54,465 nt of DNA, taken from assembly GCA_937893485.1 (NCBI GenBank), contig CALBJL010000024.1, positions 1 through 54,465 of the forward strand, written 5' to 3'. The stretch comes from an uncultured bacterium. GTDB taxonomy: Bacteria > Bacillota > Clostridia > Lachnospirales > Lachnospiraceae. A model generated the notes under the pieces. The model was not told where the DNA came from and did no database searches. It worked only from the letters and a program-made list of their open reading frames with translations. The translations under genes were made by a program, and so were the position numbers. Below, piece by piece: positions 32,968 through 40,736 of the stretch (position 1 is the stretch's first letter; each line of letters starts with the position of its first letter).

Positions 32968-34677
32968 TTATTCGCACTCGCAATATTTTTTCTGTTCATG
33001 AAAACCAATCAGATCTCTGCAGTTATTATATACTCTCTGTAATAGTTTCACTTTCTGATTTTCATCCGTGATTTCGGCATCAATCACATCCATACACTGT
33101 CCGGCATATTCGTCAATCCAGCTTTGAAAATGATCAACATCGTACTCGTAGTCACGCGCTAATGCGAACATTGTTGCCAACTTATTGATCGCTTTTTCCA
33201 ATGCCAGAGACTTCCATTCCATATCACTTTTACAAAACCATTTGATAAATTCTACTTCACCAGCAAATTGTTCCAACCGAGCCTGATAAGTAGAATATTT
33301 AGGGAAAGCAGTGGTTCCGACCGTTCCTTCATCATTTCCCAAAAGCCCCTGCTCTCTGTACATCTTCACTTCATCTTTTAAGACAGAATCGCCCTCTGCT
33401 ATCAATTCTATCGGTTCAAACATGATATTACCCATCTGGCTCAACATCGCACACCACCATTCATGCGGATAATAACGGTAAAACGTATTCTCTTTATATT
33501 CTTCCAATTCCATTAAATTAGCCTGAATAAAATCTTCACGCCTTACAATCAGGCCCGACATATAATTCTGCCGCAAAAATGCGCACAAAAAAGCATCTCG
33601 TCCTTTTCGCGCAAATTCTCGTTTAACTAATTTTGAATATTGAAATACAGTTTTCACTCTCATCATGCTCAAATCCCAATTTTCTGATAACAGGCGGAGA
33701 TAATGCTCCAATGCCTCCAAAATCACCTCATCTTCATCCGCTACCAGCAACACATATTTTCCATGTGACATTTCTACCGCATAATGCCAATTTTTATAAT
33801 ATTTCAGTTCTTTTCCATGATCATAATAATTCACCCTGGCATCCGGTATTGCAGCTATTTTTGCATAATCCTCCTCGTAAAATCTCGTGCAATTTTTAGA
33901 GATTGCTATCTCAATTTCAGAATCGTAGCTCATCCTCAACAAATTTTCCATCCGTTTTGGCAACAGATAGCCCCGGTTTGCGGTCGGAATCGCAATCGTC
34001 AGCAATACATTCTCTGTGTTCCGTCCTTCGGGTGTCAGACGATAGGCATGCTCCCGGTCAAACAGATCAGACAATTCCTGATTCCCACCATAAACAATCT
34101 TTGGCAGATAAACCGCAGTATTTTCATGGAAATATTGCTGCATGTCATCCAGACCGGAAAACATCCGTACATTCGTCAGATACTTTTCCAACTCTGGGAT
34201 CTTCCAGTAAGACATTCCACGCTGCATATCGTGGCAAACGGCATAGACCTTCCTATTTACCGCCTCCGTCAACAGTTCCTGATACTGCCCCCAGTTACCA
34301 TCAAATTCTACAGCAGCTGCACTAAATTCCACATATTTCAACGCTTCCAGCGGTTCTATATGTTCCAGTTCAACTATAGAAAACTTACCGCAAAATTCGG
34401 CACATGACTTGTCAAATATATAGTATTCACCATCTTTATACGGGATAAAATCGAGCGTGCATGCCTCATAAGAAACACCGCTGTCAAAGCCCTGCTTCCC
34501 GTATGCCTCACGAAATAAAGGTTCGTTTCCCGCCATATAGCATGCATAAATATTTTCCAGAATCCATTCACGCTCATAGCCTTTCGAATATGCAAGCACA
34601 AATGCCTCTAATGCCTCATCATATGTTCCCTCTTCAAACCGTAGACATGCATAATCCACTAATTGTTTCTCGTCCAT
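32968..34677 (-). CDS. Family 2-type glycosyltransferase with extended N-terminal region
   Basis: About 569 residues. A helical, TPR-like N-terminal part (DEALEAFVLAYSKGYEREWI) is followed by a GT-A domain from about residue 225 (LLTIAIPTANRGYLLPKRME) with the acidic metal motif in VLLVADEDEVI and a later YYPHEWW segment. It probably adds a further sugar to the flagellin glycan. Start taken at ATG 34677 with GAGG five bases before; the frame opens at GTG 34683. It follows the maf gene within a few bases, which supports a flagellar role. Confidence 0.75.
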   Translation of the reverse strand: MDEKQLVDYACLRFEEGTYDEALEAFVLAYSKGYEREWILENIYACYMAGNEPLFREAYGKQGFDSGVSYEACTLDFIPYKDGEYYIFDKSCAEFCGKFSIVELEHIEPLEALKYVEFSAAAVEFDGNWGQYQELLTEAVNRKVYAVCHDMQRGMSYWKIPELEKYLTNVRMFSGLDDMQQYFHENTAVYLPKIVYGGNQELSDLFDREHAYRLTPEGRNTENVLLTIAIPTANRGYLLPKRMENLLRMSYDSEIEIAISKNCTRFYEEDYAKIAAIPDARVNYYDHGKELKYYKNWHYAVEMSHGKYVLLVADEDEVILEALEHYLRLLSENWDLSMMRVKTVFQYSKLVKREFARKGRDAFLCAFLRQNYMSGLIVRREDFIQANLMELEEYKENTFYRYYPHEWWCAMLSQMGNIMFEPIELIAEGDSVLKDEVKMYREQGLLGNDEGTVGTTAFPKYSTYQARLEQFAGEVEFIKWFCKSDMEWKSLALEKAINKLATMFALARDYEYDVDHFQSWIDEYAGQCMDVIDAEITDENQKVKLLQRVYNNCRDLIGFHEQKKYCECE

Positions 34678-34685
34678 AGCCACCT

Positions 34686-36620
34686 CTATTTTTTCGTTTT
34701 CTTACTGCCGGAGCTTTTGCCGCTACTTTTCTCTAATATAGCCGTCTGTTCCTTTGCATATGGCATAATCGTCTCCTCTGCAATCGAAATGATCTCATCC
34801 ACGCCTGCACAGACAGCCGTCAACATCAGTTCTCCCTGCTGCGCCACCTCTATGAGCTCATCCGTTCGTTCCTCCTGTATCTGATAGATTCCCGCACGTA
34901 AAATATATTCGATACCCTGTAGACTGTCCCTGACAGTCTCAGCCATATAGTCCTGCTCAATATAATTATTGATTTTCTTGATGCGCTTTAAAACCTTTTT
35001 CAGTTCGTTATCCGTAACTGTGGATTTATGCATCAGCTTTTCCAACCGCTCATAATAGCGAATACCTTCTTTGGCTTTCTTTTTGACCTCCTGCAATTTT
35101 TTTTCCGAATTCAGGAAATAATCCAGTGCAATGTGTCTGTTTTCTTCTGAAAACAGCTTTTTGCTATGATCAATATGCCATTTTACGTTATAATCGCGCT
35201 TACAGTATTTCCTGATCGCGTGCTTAAGTGTCATGACTTTACTGCCGTGGATCAAGGCACCGCCTTCCGTCGCGTCTACCATCGTGATATGCTTCCACTC
35301 CTTCGCACGATCTTCAAACCATATACGATACCGGTTAAAATCCTCTCTCGTCAACACCTTACCGCCATCAATCGCCTCTACTTCAAAATACTCCCCGCTT
35401 TGCGCATCGATCTCATCCATCTTATCCTTGAATGTACCATCCGCATGTGTGCGGTTGCCGGTCATTGCCAGATCCTGACCGATCAGAATGATCGTCCGCG
35501 CACCCATGTATACACCCATCGAGTAAGCATTATTTGCCACCGAACCACCCGTCGGCAGATTCGGCAGTGTCATATCACGTCCCTCTTCATTACTAAGCAG
35601 ATTCAGCATTTGTTCTTCATACTGCGAATCACTGTAGTAGAAGAACTTTTTCCCTTTATGGTAGTCCATTGGTTCTACCGATACACCGGTCATCGTAACC
35701 ATCGGTACTTTTGACAGATCCTTGTGCTCAAACAGCAGCCCCGGCTTCAATCCGTCAATAATTACAAACAGATTTGGCACAATTCCCGCATTCAAAAGTG
35801 GTTTCATTGCGGTATCCGTGGCTATAATACATGCCTTTCCTACCGCCTTTTTCAGATCCATGAGATTCTTATTCAGAGAGGGTCCCGCAGACACTACAAT
35901 CGCCGGCACATCCGCCGGCAAGATACCTTTCAAAGCCTCCACGCTATATCCTTCACTCAGATAGCAGATATTATGAAACGTATTTTTCGCCTTCACATTC
36001 GTATAGCGGACATAGGTATTCCATTGAACCTCCTGATCCTCTACATACTTTTTTAATTTTTTAACAAAATCTTCTACCTCTTCCCGGAATAACACCTTAT
36101 AATTTCCGGAAATATAATACTTGAGCGATGTCATATTATCAAATGAGATCATATAGTGAAAATAGCCTGCTATCTCACTTTCATTCAGACCTTTAACAAT
36201 CACTCCCACAGGTTTATCTAATTCAAACAGAAATGACAGATCCACTTCCTCCATCGCCCTGCGGAACAGTTCAAATGAAGGCTCATAGATCAGAATATTC
36301 GATGTTTTCGGCACAGTTTCCATGATCCGTTTAATATGAATACCGTTAGAAATCCCTACAATCACAACCGGCGTATATGCTTCGATCTTTCCCTGCTGTT
36401 CAATCCAGCGCTCGACCACCATGGAAGGCGCATATTTCCCATTCAGGTACAACTGTTTCCCGTTCGCGCGGACTTTCAAAATCGTATCGCCCATCATGCT
36501 CTGTTCCGCAATCACATCGAAATTTCTTTTTTTTCTCTTTTTATCCTCCAATATCTCTGCCCATGCCGGATATTTTTGCCGCAAGGCATCCATATTTTTT
36601 TCATAAACCAGTGTATTCAT
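34686..36620 (-). CDS. maf: Maf-family (motility accessory factor, DUF115) flagellin glycosyltransferase
   Basis: 644 residues of the Maf type. The central DUF115/MptE-like domain shows VVSAGPSLNKN (242-252), IIATDTAMKPLLNAGIVPN (265-283) and, later, GSVANNAYSMGV with ILIGQDLAMTGNRTHADG. The lysine/serine-rich C-terminus follows a long helical region. Maf proteins transfer nonulosonic acids (pseudaminic or legionaminic) from CMP donors to flagellin serine/threonine before export. A leg gene set and flagellin in the same window support this. GAGAGAGG precedes the ATG, one base after the 105-residue upstream gene. Confidence 0.9.
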   Translation of the reverse strand: MNTLVYEKNMDALRQKYPAWAEILEDKKRKKRNFDVIAEQSMMGDTILKVRANGKQLYLNGKYAPSMVVERWIEQQGKIEAYTPVVIVGISNGIHIKRIMETVPKTSNILIYEPSFELFRRAMEEVDLSFLFELDKPVGVIVKGLNESEIAGYFHYMISFDNMTSLKYYISGNYKVLFREEVEDFVKKLKKYVEDQEVQWNTYVRYTNVKAKNTFHNICYLSEGYSVEALKGILPADVPAIVVSAGPSLNKNLMDLKKAVGKACIIATDTAMKPLLNAGIVPNLFVIIDGLKPGLLFEHKDLSKVPMVTMTGVSVEPMDYHKGKKFFYYSDSQYEEQMLNLLSNEEGRDMTLPNLPTGGSVANNAYSMGVYMGARTIILIGQDLAMTGNRTHADGTFKDKMDEIDAQSGEYFEVEAIDGGKVLTREDFNRYRIWFEDRAKEWKHITMVDATEGGALIHGSKVMTLKHAIRKYCKRDYNVKWHIDHSKKLFSEENRHIALDYFLNSEKKLQEVKKKAKEGIRYYERLEKLMHKSTVTDNELKKVLKRIKKINNYIEQDYMAETVRDSLQGIEYILRAGIYQIQEERTDELIEVAQQGELMLTAVCAGVDEIISIAEETIMPYAKEQTAILEKSSGKSSGSKKTKK

Positions 36621-36621
36621 T

Positions 36622-36939
36622 CTATTCCTCTCTCTGCAGCTCCGATGTCACATAATCAAATAACTCCACTAATCCATATCTTAAAACGTCTGCCAGACAG
36701 ACAGCGTCCTCATTTTCAATTCCATATACGATATCATTCAGTACCTGCAGCACAAAATCCTGGCTGAGATCAATCGCAGCCCCGTTCTGCATCATCGCAA
36801 ACAGCTTCGATATTGTCTGCGTGAGTGTCGGCAGATACGCTTTTAATTCATCCATATACGTTTCTTCGCGTTCAATCTTATCTGCCAGATCCTCTGCTAT
36901 TCTACATTGAGTCTGTAATTCGTCCAAAAAATTATCCAT
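36622..36939 (-). CDS. Unknown 105-residue acidic helical protein at the head of the maf operon
   Basis: A small acidic, probably all-helical protein (MDNFLDELQTQCRIAEDLAD at the start, FDYVTSELQREE at the end) with no motif I recognise. It sits between flagellin and maf, and its stop is one base from the maf start, so a role as partner or chaperone for Maf or flagellin is plausible. TAGGG precedes the ATG. It is the first gene after the promoter at 36959-36987. Confidence 0.65.
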   Translation of the reverse strand: MDNFLDELQTQCRIAEDLADKIEREETYMDELKAYLPTLTQTISKLFAMMQNGAAIDLSQDFVLQVLNDIVYGIENEDAVCLADVLRYGLVELFDYVTSELQREE

Positions 36940-36958
36940 ATATTTTCCCTATATTGAT

Positions 36959-36987
36959 TTTATAAAAATGATTTTCTCTGCGGACAA
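36959..36987 (-). promoter_or_regulatory. Sigma-A-like promoter of the maf/glycan operon
   Basis: Minus-strand TTGTCC (36982-36987) and TATAAA (36959-36964) with a 17-base spacer, 20 bases before the first codon of the 105-residue gene. The leader would be very short. It lies between the flagellin terminator and the 16-gene run to 18885. Confidence 0.55.
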
Positions 36988-37006
36988 GAAAAAATTTCTC
37001 ATGAAA

Positions 37007-37042
37007 GAAAAAAGAGTTGGCACAATTGCCAACTCTTTTTTG
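37007..37042 (-). terminator. Intrinsic terminator after flagellin
   Basis: AAGAGTTGGCA and TGCCAACTCTT form an 11-bp stem with a four-base loop, followed by a T-run on the minus strand. It starts about 10 bases after the flagellin stop. The stem is A/T-flanked on both sides. Confidence 0.92.
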
Positions 37043-37051
37043 ACTACACAA

Positions 37052-38161
37052 TTACTGCAGTAATGATAATGCACCCTGCGTAGACTGATTTGCCTGAGCC
37101 AGCATAGACTGTCCTGCCTGAGCAAGAATGTTGTTCTTGCTGTACTCAACCATTTCAGAAGCGATGTCTGTATCACGGATACGAGACTCTGCTGACTGGG
37201 TATTCTCAGATACGTTATCCAAGTTCGCGATGGTATGCTCTAATCTGTTCTGTAATGCACCAAGTGCTGATCTCTGACCTGAAACGTTGTTGATTGCGTT
37301 CTGAACCATTGTGATCGTAGCCTGTGCCTTATTGTAGTTGTCTACATTCGGTGCACTAACAATAGCACCAGAAGTAGCAGCTACCTTGAATACCTGAGCA
37401 GCATCCATTGCATTCTGCTTAACAACTGCACGAGCATCCGCTGAAGCCGTAAAATTACGTCCGTTAACAGTAAATCCTGACTGTGTTGTTCCATCAATAG
37501 ACTTGAAAGTAACCTTTGTCAGAACCGTGTTCTTAGAAGCTCTTGCACCGATAGAAGCTCTAATTGCTGCAGAAGTTGCCGCTTTTGTCTTGTCAACTGC
37601 CTCATTTGTAGTGAAGTATTCGGCTGTTCCGCAAACTGCGGTCTCCTTCAGACCAATCGCTCTCGCATTCATAGCTGCGATATTGATTGTGATCTTCTGG
37701 CTCTCGTTTGCACCTACCTGAAGGTTTCTTCCTACAAAGCCGCCGTCCAGCAAGTTCTGCTTATTGAACTGAGTAGTCTGGGAAATACGATCGATTTCCT
37801 CAGTCAATGCTGATAACTCCTGATTGATAGCATCACGGTCGATAGACTGGTTGGTGTCATTTGCACCCTGTACTGCCAGCTCGTTCATACGCTGTAAGAT
37901 AGAGTGTGTCTCATTTAATGCACCTTCAGCAGTCTGGATCAAAGAAACGCCGTCCTGTGCGTTTGTAGATGCCTTATTCAATCCACGGATCTGACTTCTC
38001 ATCTTCTCAGAAATCTTTAAACCTGCTGCGTCATCGCCTGCACGGTTGATTCTATAACCAGAAGATAACTTCTCAGATGATTTTGCCTGTGCGCTTGTGG
38101 TGATACCTAACTGACGGTTAGAGTTCATCGCTGTAAGATTGTGCTGTACTACCATTGCCAT
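37052..38161 (-). CDS. fliC: Flagellin
   Basis: 369 residues. The conserved D0/D1 N-terminus begins MAMVVQHNLTAMNSNRQLGI; the C-terminal D1/D0 half ends NILAQAGQSMLAQANQSTQG. LQRMNELAVQGAND (89-102) corresponds to the TLR5 contact region of well-studied flagellins. The central part (about 165-285) is short and serine/threonine-containing and is the likely site of Maf-dependent O-glycosylation. It is transcribed alone from a SigD promoter (38290-38316), carries a structured leader with CsrA-type sites, and ends at its own terminator. Its neighbours are the maf/glycan operon downstream and an accessory-gene island upstream. Confidence 0.97.
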   Translation of the reverse strand: MAMVVQHNLTAMNSNRQLGITTSAQAKSSEKLSSGYRINRAGDDAAGLKISEKMRSQIRGLNKASTNAQDGVSLIQTAEGALNETHSILQRMNELAVQGANDTNQSIDRDAINQELSALTEEIDRISQTTQFNKQNLLDGGFVGRNLQVGANESQKITINIAAMNARAIGLKETAVCGTAEYFTTNEAVDKTKAATSAAIRASIGARASKNTVLTKVTFKSIDGTTQSGFTVNGRNFTASADARAVVKQNAMDAAQVFKVAATSGAIVSAPNVDNYNKAQATITMVQNAINNVSGQRSALGALQNRLEHTIANLDNVSENTQSAESRIRDTDIASEMVEYSKNNILAQAGQSMLAQANQSTQGALSLLQ

Positions 38162-38169
38162 AATTCATT

Positions 38170-38252
38170 CCTCCTTGAATTTAATGCATCTTCCATGATG
38201 CATATGATTTAGCATTTTCCCGCCCTATCAGTCCCTAGGATAACTGATAGGG
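38170..38252 (-). promoter_or_regulatory. Flagellin leader with putative CsrA-binding sites
   Basis: The ribosome binding site reads CAAGGAGG (38170-38177), a full match to the CsrA consensus CANGGANG, 8 bases before the ATG. Upstream, CCCTATCAGT and ACTGATAGGG form a 10-bp stem whose loop ends in AGGGA (38223-38252), a second ANGGA site presented on a hairpin. Bacillus subtilis hag mRNA has the same two-site design, where CsrA blocks translation and FliW relieves it. Confidence 0.7.
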
Positions 38253-38289
38253 TGAGAAAATAACAACGTTCTTTGTTGTTACACTTACT

Positions 38290-38316
38290 ATATCGGTACA
38301 TGATTTTGAAACTTTA
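38290..38316 (-). promoter_or_regulatory. SigD (sigma-28) promoter of flagellin
   Basis: Minus-strand TAAAGTTT starting with TAAA at 38313-38316, a 16-base spacer and CCGATAT (38290-38296): a full consensus sigma-28 promoter. Transcription would start about 120 bases before the flagellin ATG. Confidence 0.93.
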
Positions 38317-38335
38317 GTACTTTTTTTAATTTCTT

Positions 38336-38719
38336 TTAAAAATTCTCAATAATTTTTGCCTCAAAGGTATCTATATCTGGTGCCTCTACTGCTATTCTCA
38401 GCCACTGCTCCAGAATCTCAGTTTTCGTCTGCTTCTGTATCTTCTCTTCCAACTTTTCTGATATTTCCCCTTTTAGCAACAGCACAGTTCTCAAAGAAGC
38501 TAGTTGACCTTCTGTGCGACCCTCTGCACGACCCTCTGTACGGCCTTCCGCACGACCTCTCTGTCTTCCCTTTTCTTCGCTCTCTTCCATCTCTTTCGCT
38601 ATGATTGCTCCTACCTTTGTCATACTCAGACACCTCCTGATCTCGCTTGCCAGCTTTTTATCAATTATTTTATCCGAAAAACTCAATATCCCTGCCAATG
38701 CCATCTCCTGTTTATTCAT
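38336..38719 (-). CDS. Internally deleted Rpn-like gene encoding only the C-terminal part
   Basis: 127 residues reading MNKQEMALAGILSFSDKIID to EAKIIENF. MNKQ is the same start as the Rpn-like copy at 40493, joined in frame to its residue about 230, so the PD-(D/E)XK catalytic part is lost while the helical middle, the RTEGRAEG repeats and an intact C-terminus are kept. The native leader is also kept (38707-38758). Rpn proteins of E. coli carry internal starts giving a small C-terminal product that inhibits the full-length nuclease; this free-standing version could act likewise. A mere decay product is the alternative. Confidence 0.6.
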   Translation of the reverse strand: MNKQEMALAGILSFSDKIIDKKLASEIRRCLSMTKVGAIIAKEMEESEEKGRQRGRAEGRTEGRAEGRTEGQLASLRTVLLLKGEISEKLEEKIQKQTKTEILEQWLRIAVEAPDIDTFEAKIIENF

Positions 38720-38758
38720 TTGCTATTTGCTTTTAAGCAAGAGTTGTTTCTTTTCGAT
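38707..38758 (-). repeat. Dispersed leader repeat, partial copy 3
   Basis: About 52 bases matching the first part of the repeat at 40482-40536, including AAGCAAGAGTTGTTTCTTTT. It forms the start and leader of the deleted Rpn-like gene, then ends just before the yoeB stop region, marking a recombination edge. Confidence 0.65.
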
Positions 38759-38787
38759 TAATTTATATTCCGAAAGAATTCTAAAAT

Positions 38788-39060
38788 TTAATGATCTTCA
38801 TAATGACCTTTGCAGGAATAGATTTCTACCACATCCTCACCAAGCACTTTGTAAATCAGCCTGTCTTTTTCGTTGATTCTCCGGGAGTAATACCCTGAAA
38901 GCGGTCCCTTTAAAAGTTCCGGTTTCCCCTCCCCACAGAGCGCTCCGTTTCTCATGATATCTGAGATCAGTCTATTAATTTTCTTCAACGTTTTCTTGTC
39001 TTGTGCATGCCAATACACGTATTCGTTCCATGCCTGTTCTGTAAATTGCGGTCTACTCAT
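38788..39060 (-). CDS. yoeB: YoeB-family mRNA interferase toxin
   Basis: 90 residues: the RelE/YoeB fold with KINRLISDIMRNG (about 26-38), GKPELLKGPLSGYYSRRIN (45-63) and the C-terminal CKGHYEDH, where the His-Tyr pair is characteristic of YoeB. YoeB cleaves mRNA in the ribosomal A site. Its start overlaps the antitoxin gene by 8 bases, giving the usual antitoxin-first order. The pair lies between two Rpn-like copies. Confidence 0.92.
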   Translation of the reverse strand: MSRPQFTEQAWNEYVYWHAQDKKTLKKINRLISDIMRNGALCGEGKPELLKGPLSGYYSRRINEKDRLIYKVLGEDVVEIYSCKGHYEDH

Positions 39061-39313
39061 CAGCCAACCTCTCTAATTCTTCCATCGATTTCACCACGAC
39101 TCTTCCTTCTTTCGCCTGTTGAATCGACGTATTCATTTTGTACAGGTAGTCCGCATTCTGTTTGATCCGCAGCAATTCATTATACTCATCCTCACCGATC
39201 AAAACAGCATTTTTCTTTTTTGGTCTGGTGATAATGACGCTGTCTCCATTAACCGCCTTATCAATATAAAATTTTAAATTAGCTTTCAGTTCCGTTGTAA
39301 TAGTCGCTGTCAT
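39053..39313 (-). CDS. yefM: YefM/Phd-family antitoxin
   Basis: 86 residues. The N-terminal DNA-binding Phd/YefM fold shows TTELKANLKFYIDKAVNGDS and VIITRPKKKNAVLI; the acidic C-terminus (VVVKSMEELERLADE) neutralises the toxin. AAAGGGAG precedes the ATG. A promoter (39383-39411) and two tandem 12-bp repeats next to its -10 element fit autorepression by YefM-YoeB. Confidence 0.92.
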   Translation of the reverse strand: MTATITTELKANLKFYIDKAVNGDSVIITRPKKKNAVLIGEDEYNELLRIKQNADYLYKMNTSIQQAKEGRVVVKSMEELERLADE

Positions 39314-39358
39314 TACACATACACTCCCTTTCCAAAGAATACTTGTTAAGACATCATA

Positions 39359-39382
39359 TTAGATACTTATTTAGGTACTTAT
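39359..39382 (-). repeat. Tandem 12-bp direct repeats, putative YefM operator
   Basis: On the minus strand ATAAGTACCTAA (39371-39382) is followed directly by ATAAGTATCTAA (39359-39370), 11 of 12 bases identical. They lie just downstream of the -10 hexamer, well placed to block transcription when bound by YefM or YefM-YoeB. Confidence 0.6.
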
Positions 39383-39411
39383 ATTATACGTAGAACATAT
39401 TGAAAATGCAA
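39383..39411 (-). promoter_or_regulatory. Sigma-A promoter of yefM-yoeB
   Basis: Minus-strand TTGCAT (39406-39411), 17-base spacer, TATAAT (39383-39388), about 70 bases before the yefM start. Confidence 0.8.
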
Positions 39412-39459
39412 CGCATCCTCTCTGTTAGACATTGTATTCTAAATAAAAATCTTCGCTTG

Positions 39460-40493
39460 CTAATTCGTCCCTGTCATAATTTTCGCCTCAAAGGTATCTA
39501 TATCCGGTGCCTCTACTGCTATTCTCAGCCACTGTTCCAGAATCTCAGTTTTCGTCTGCTTCTGTATCTTATTTCCCCTTTTAGCAACAGCACAGTTCTC
39601 AAAGAAGCTAGTTGACCTTCTGCACGACCCTCTGTACGGCCTTCCGCACGACCTCTCTGTCTTCCTTTTTCTTCGCTCTCTTCCATCTCTTTCGCTATGA
39701 TTGCTCCTACCTTTGTCATACTCAGACACCTCCTGATCTCGCTTGCCAGCTTTTTATCAATTATTTTATCCGAAAAACTCAATATCCCTGCCAATGCCAT
39801 CTCCTGCATTGCTTCATCTTCTATCTCCTTTGCAAGAAGTACCGCTTCCTGTGCCGCATTTCTCTGATTTTCCTTGCCCTTATAGGTCAGTGGAAGTACA
39901 ATCAATTCCATCAGGTCTCGTTCATCCAGCATTTGTTTTTCATGTATTTTCTTTTGAATACGCGCTTTCACTTCTTCTGATGCGATCTCCAGCAAAAATG
40001 CTTCTGTCGTGGATATAAGCACATCCCCCGCATCTAATGTATCCTGCGTCTGCATCCGGCTGACATCCGCCGTATAGATAATGATGATCCTGATCTTGGC
40101 ATCTAGGATATTGATGCCCTCTTTTTGCAGTCTGCGCAACAGCCGCAGTGCATAACCTCCATATTTTATCTTATTCGCAACCCGGTAATCACTCTCATAG
40201 TCCAGTATTGCATAGCTGCCATCCTCCAATAAAAACAAGTTATCCATACGTTTTTCATTTGTTTCTATAGCAGGTAAGTTCGTAGGTCGCACATCCACGA
40301 TCTTCGGCACATGTATCCCATATACAGACAGCGACCGATTCCTCATCGTCTCACCGAACCATTTTGATACGACGTCTTTATTTTGCGCCGTAATTCCAGT
40401 TATTCTATGTTTGCTTTTTCTTTTGCCCATTCGCATTCCTCCTTTTGCGCAGGAGTGCCGCGGGCTATCCATCCACATCCCCTGCTTATTCAT
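39460..40493 (-). pseudogene. Frameshifted Rpn-like recombination-promoting nuclease gene
   Basis: From ATG 40493 (MNKQ...) or an internal start near MGKRKSKHRITG the frame encodes a Rpn-like protein with a PD-(D/E)XK-type region (RMDNLFLLEDGSYAILDYES) and C-terminal RTEGRAEG repeats. Against the copy at 38336, 19 bases are missing near 39569-39570, so the frame changes after LLLKGEI and stops at 39525. The original C-terminus (KTEILEQWLRIAVEAPDIDT) still follows in another frame down to 39460. Without the deletion it would be about 340 residues. The protein may be inactive or may function with an altered tail. Confidence 0.75.
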
Positions 40494-40653
40494 TTGTTAT
40501 TGGATTTCAAGCAAGAGTTGTTTCTTTTCGATAATAATTATAGATACTTGCGATAGTTGTCTGCTATCACGAATATAAGACATCCGAAGATGAATAATGT
40601 TAAGAAGTCACCTATTGCTTATGTTTACTCTAACATGAATTTTGTGTATTGTC
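40479..40653 (-). repeat. Dispersed leader repeat, copy 2
   Basis: About 175 bases matching 16328-16498. On the minus strand it leads into ATGAATAAGCAGGGG, the start of the frameshifted Rpn-like gene. It contains a small hairpin (GATAG/CTATC around GACAA) that is also present, with changed bases, in copy 1. It fills most of the 243-base gap between the AAA gene and the Rpn-like gene. Confidence 0.75.
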
Positions 40654-40736
40654 TATACTACTGATTAGAAAAAACGAACTGCGAAAAGCGGCGGGCAGAT
40701 GCCTTGCCCTGCTCACCGCCAATCCAGTTCTTCACC

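Noticed and set aside
38336..40493. RTEGRAEG-type short repeats as a CRISPR or VNTR element
   Set aside because: They are coding repeats within Rpn-like proteins, without spacers; no CRISPR array was seen anywhere in the window.
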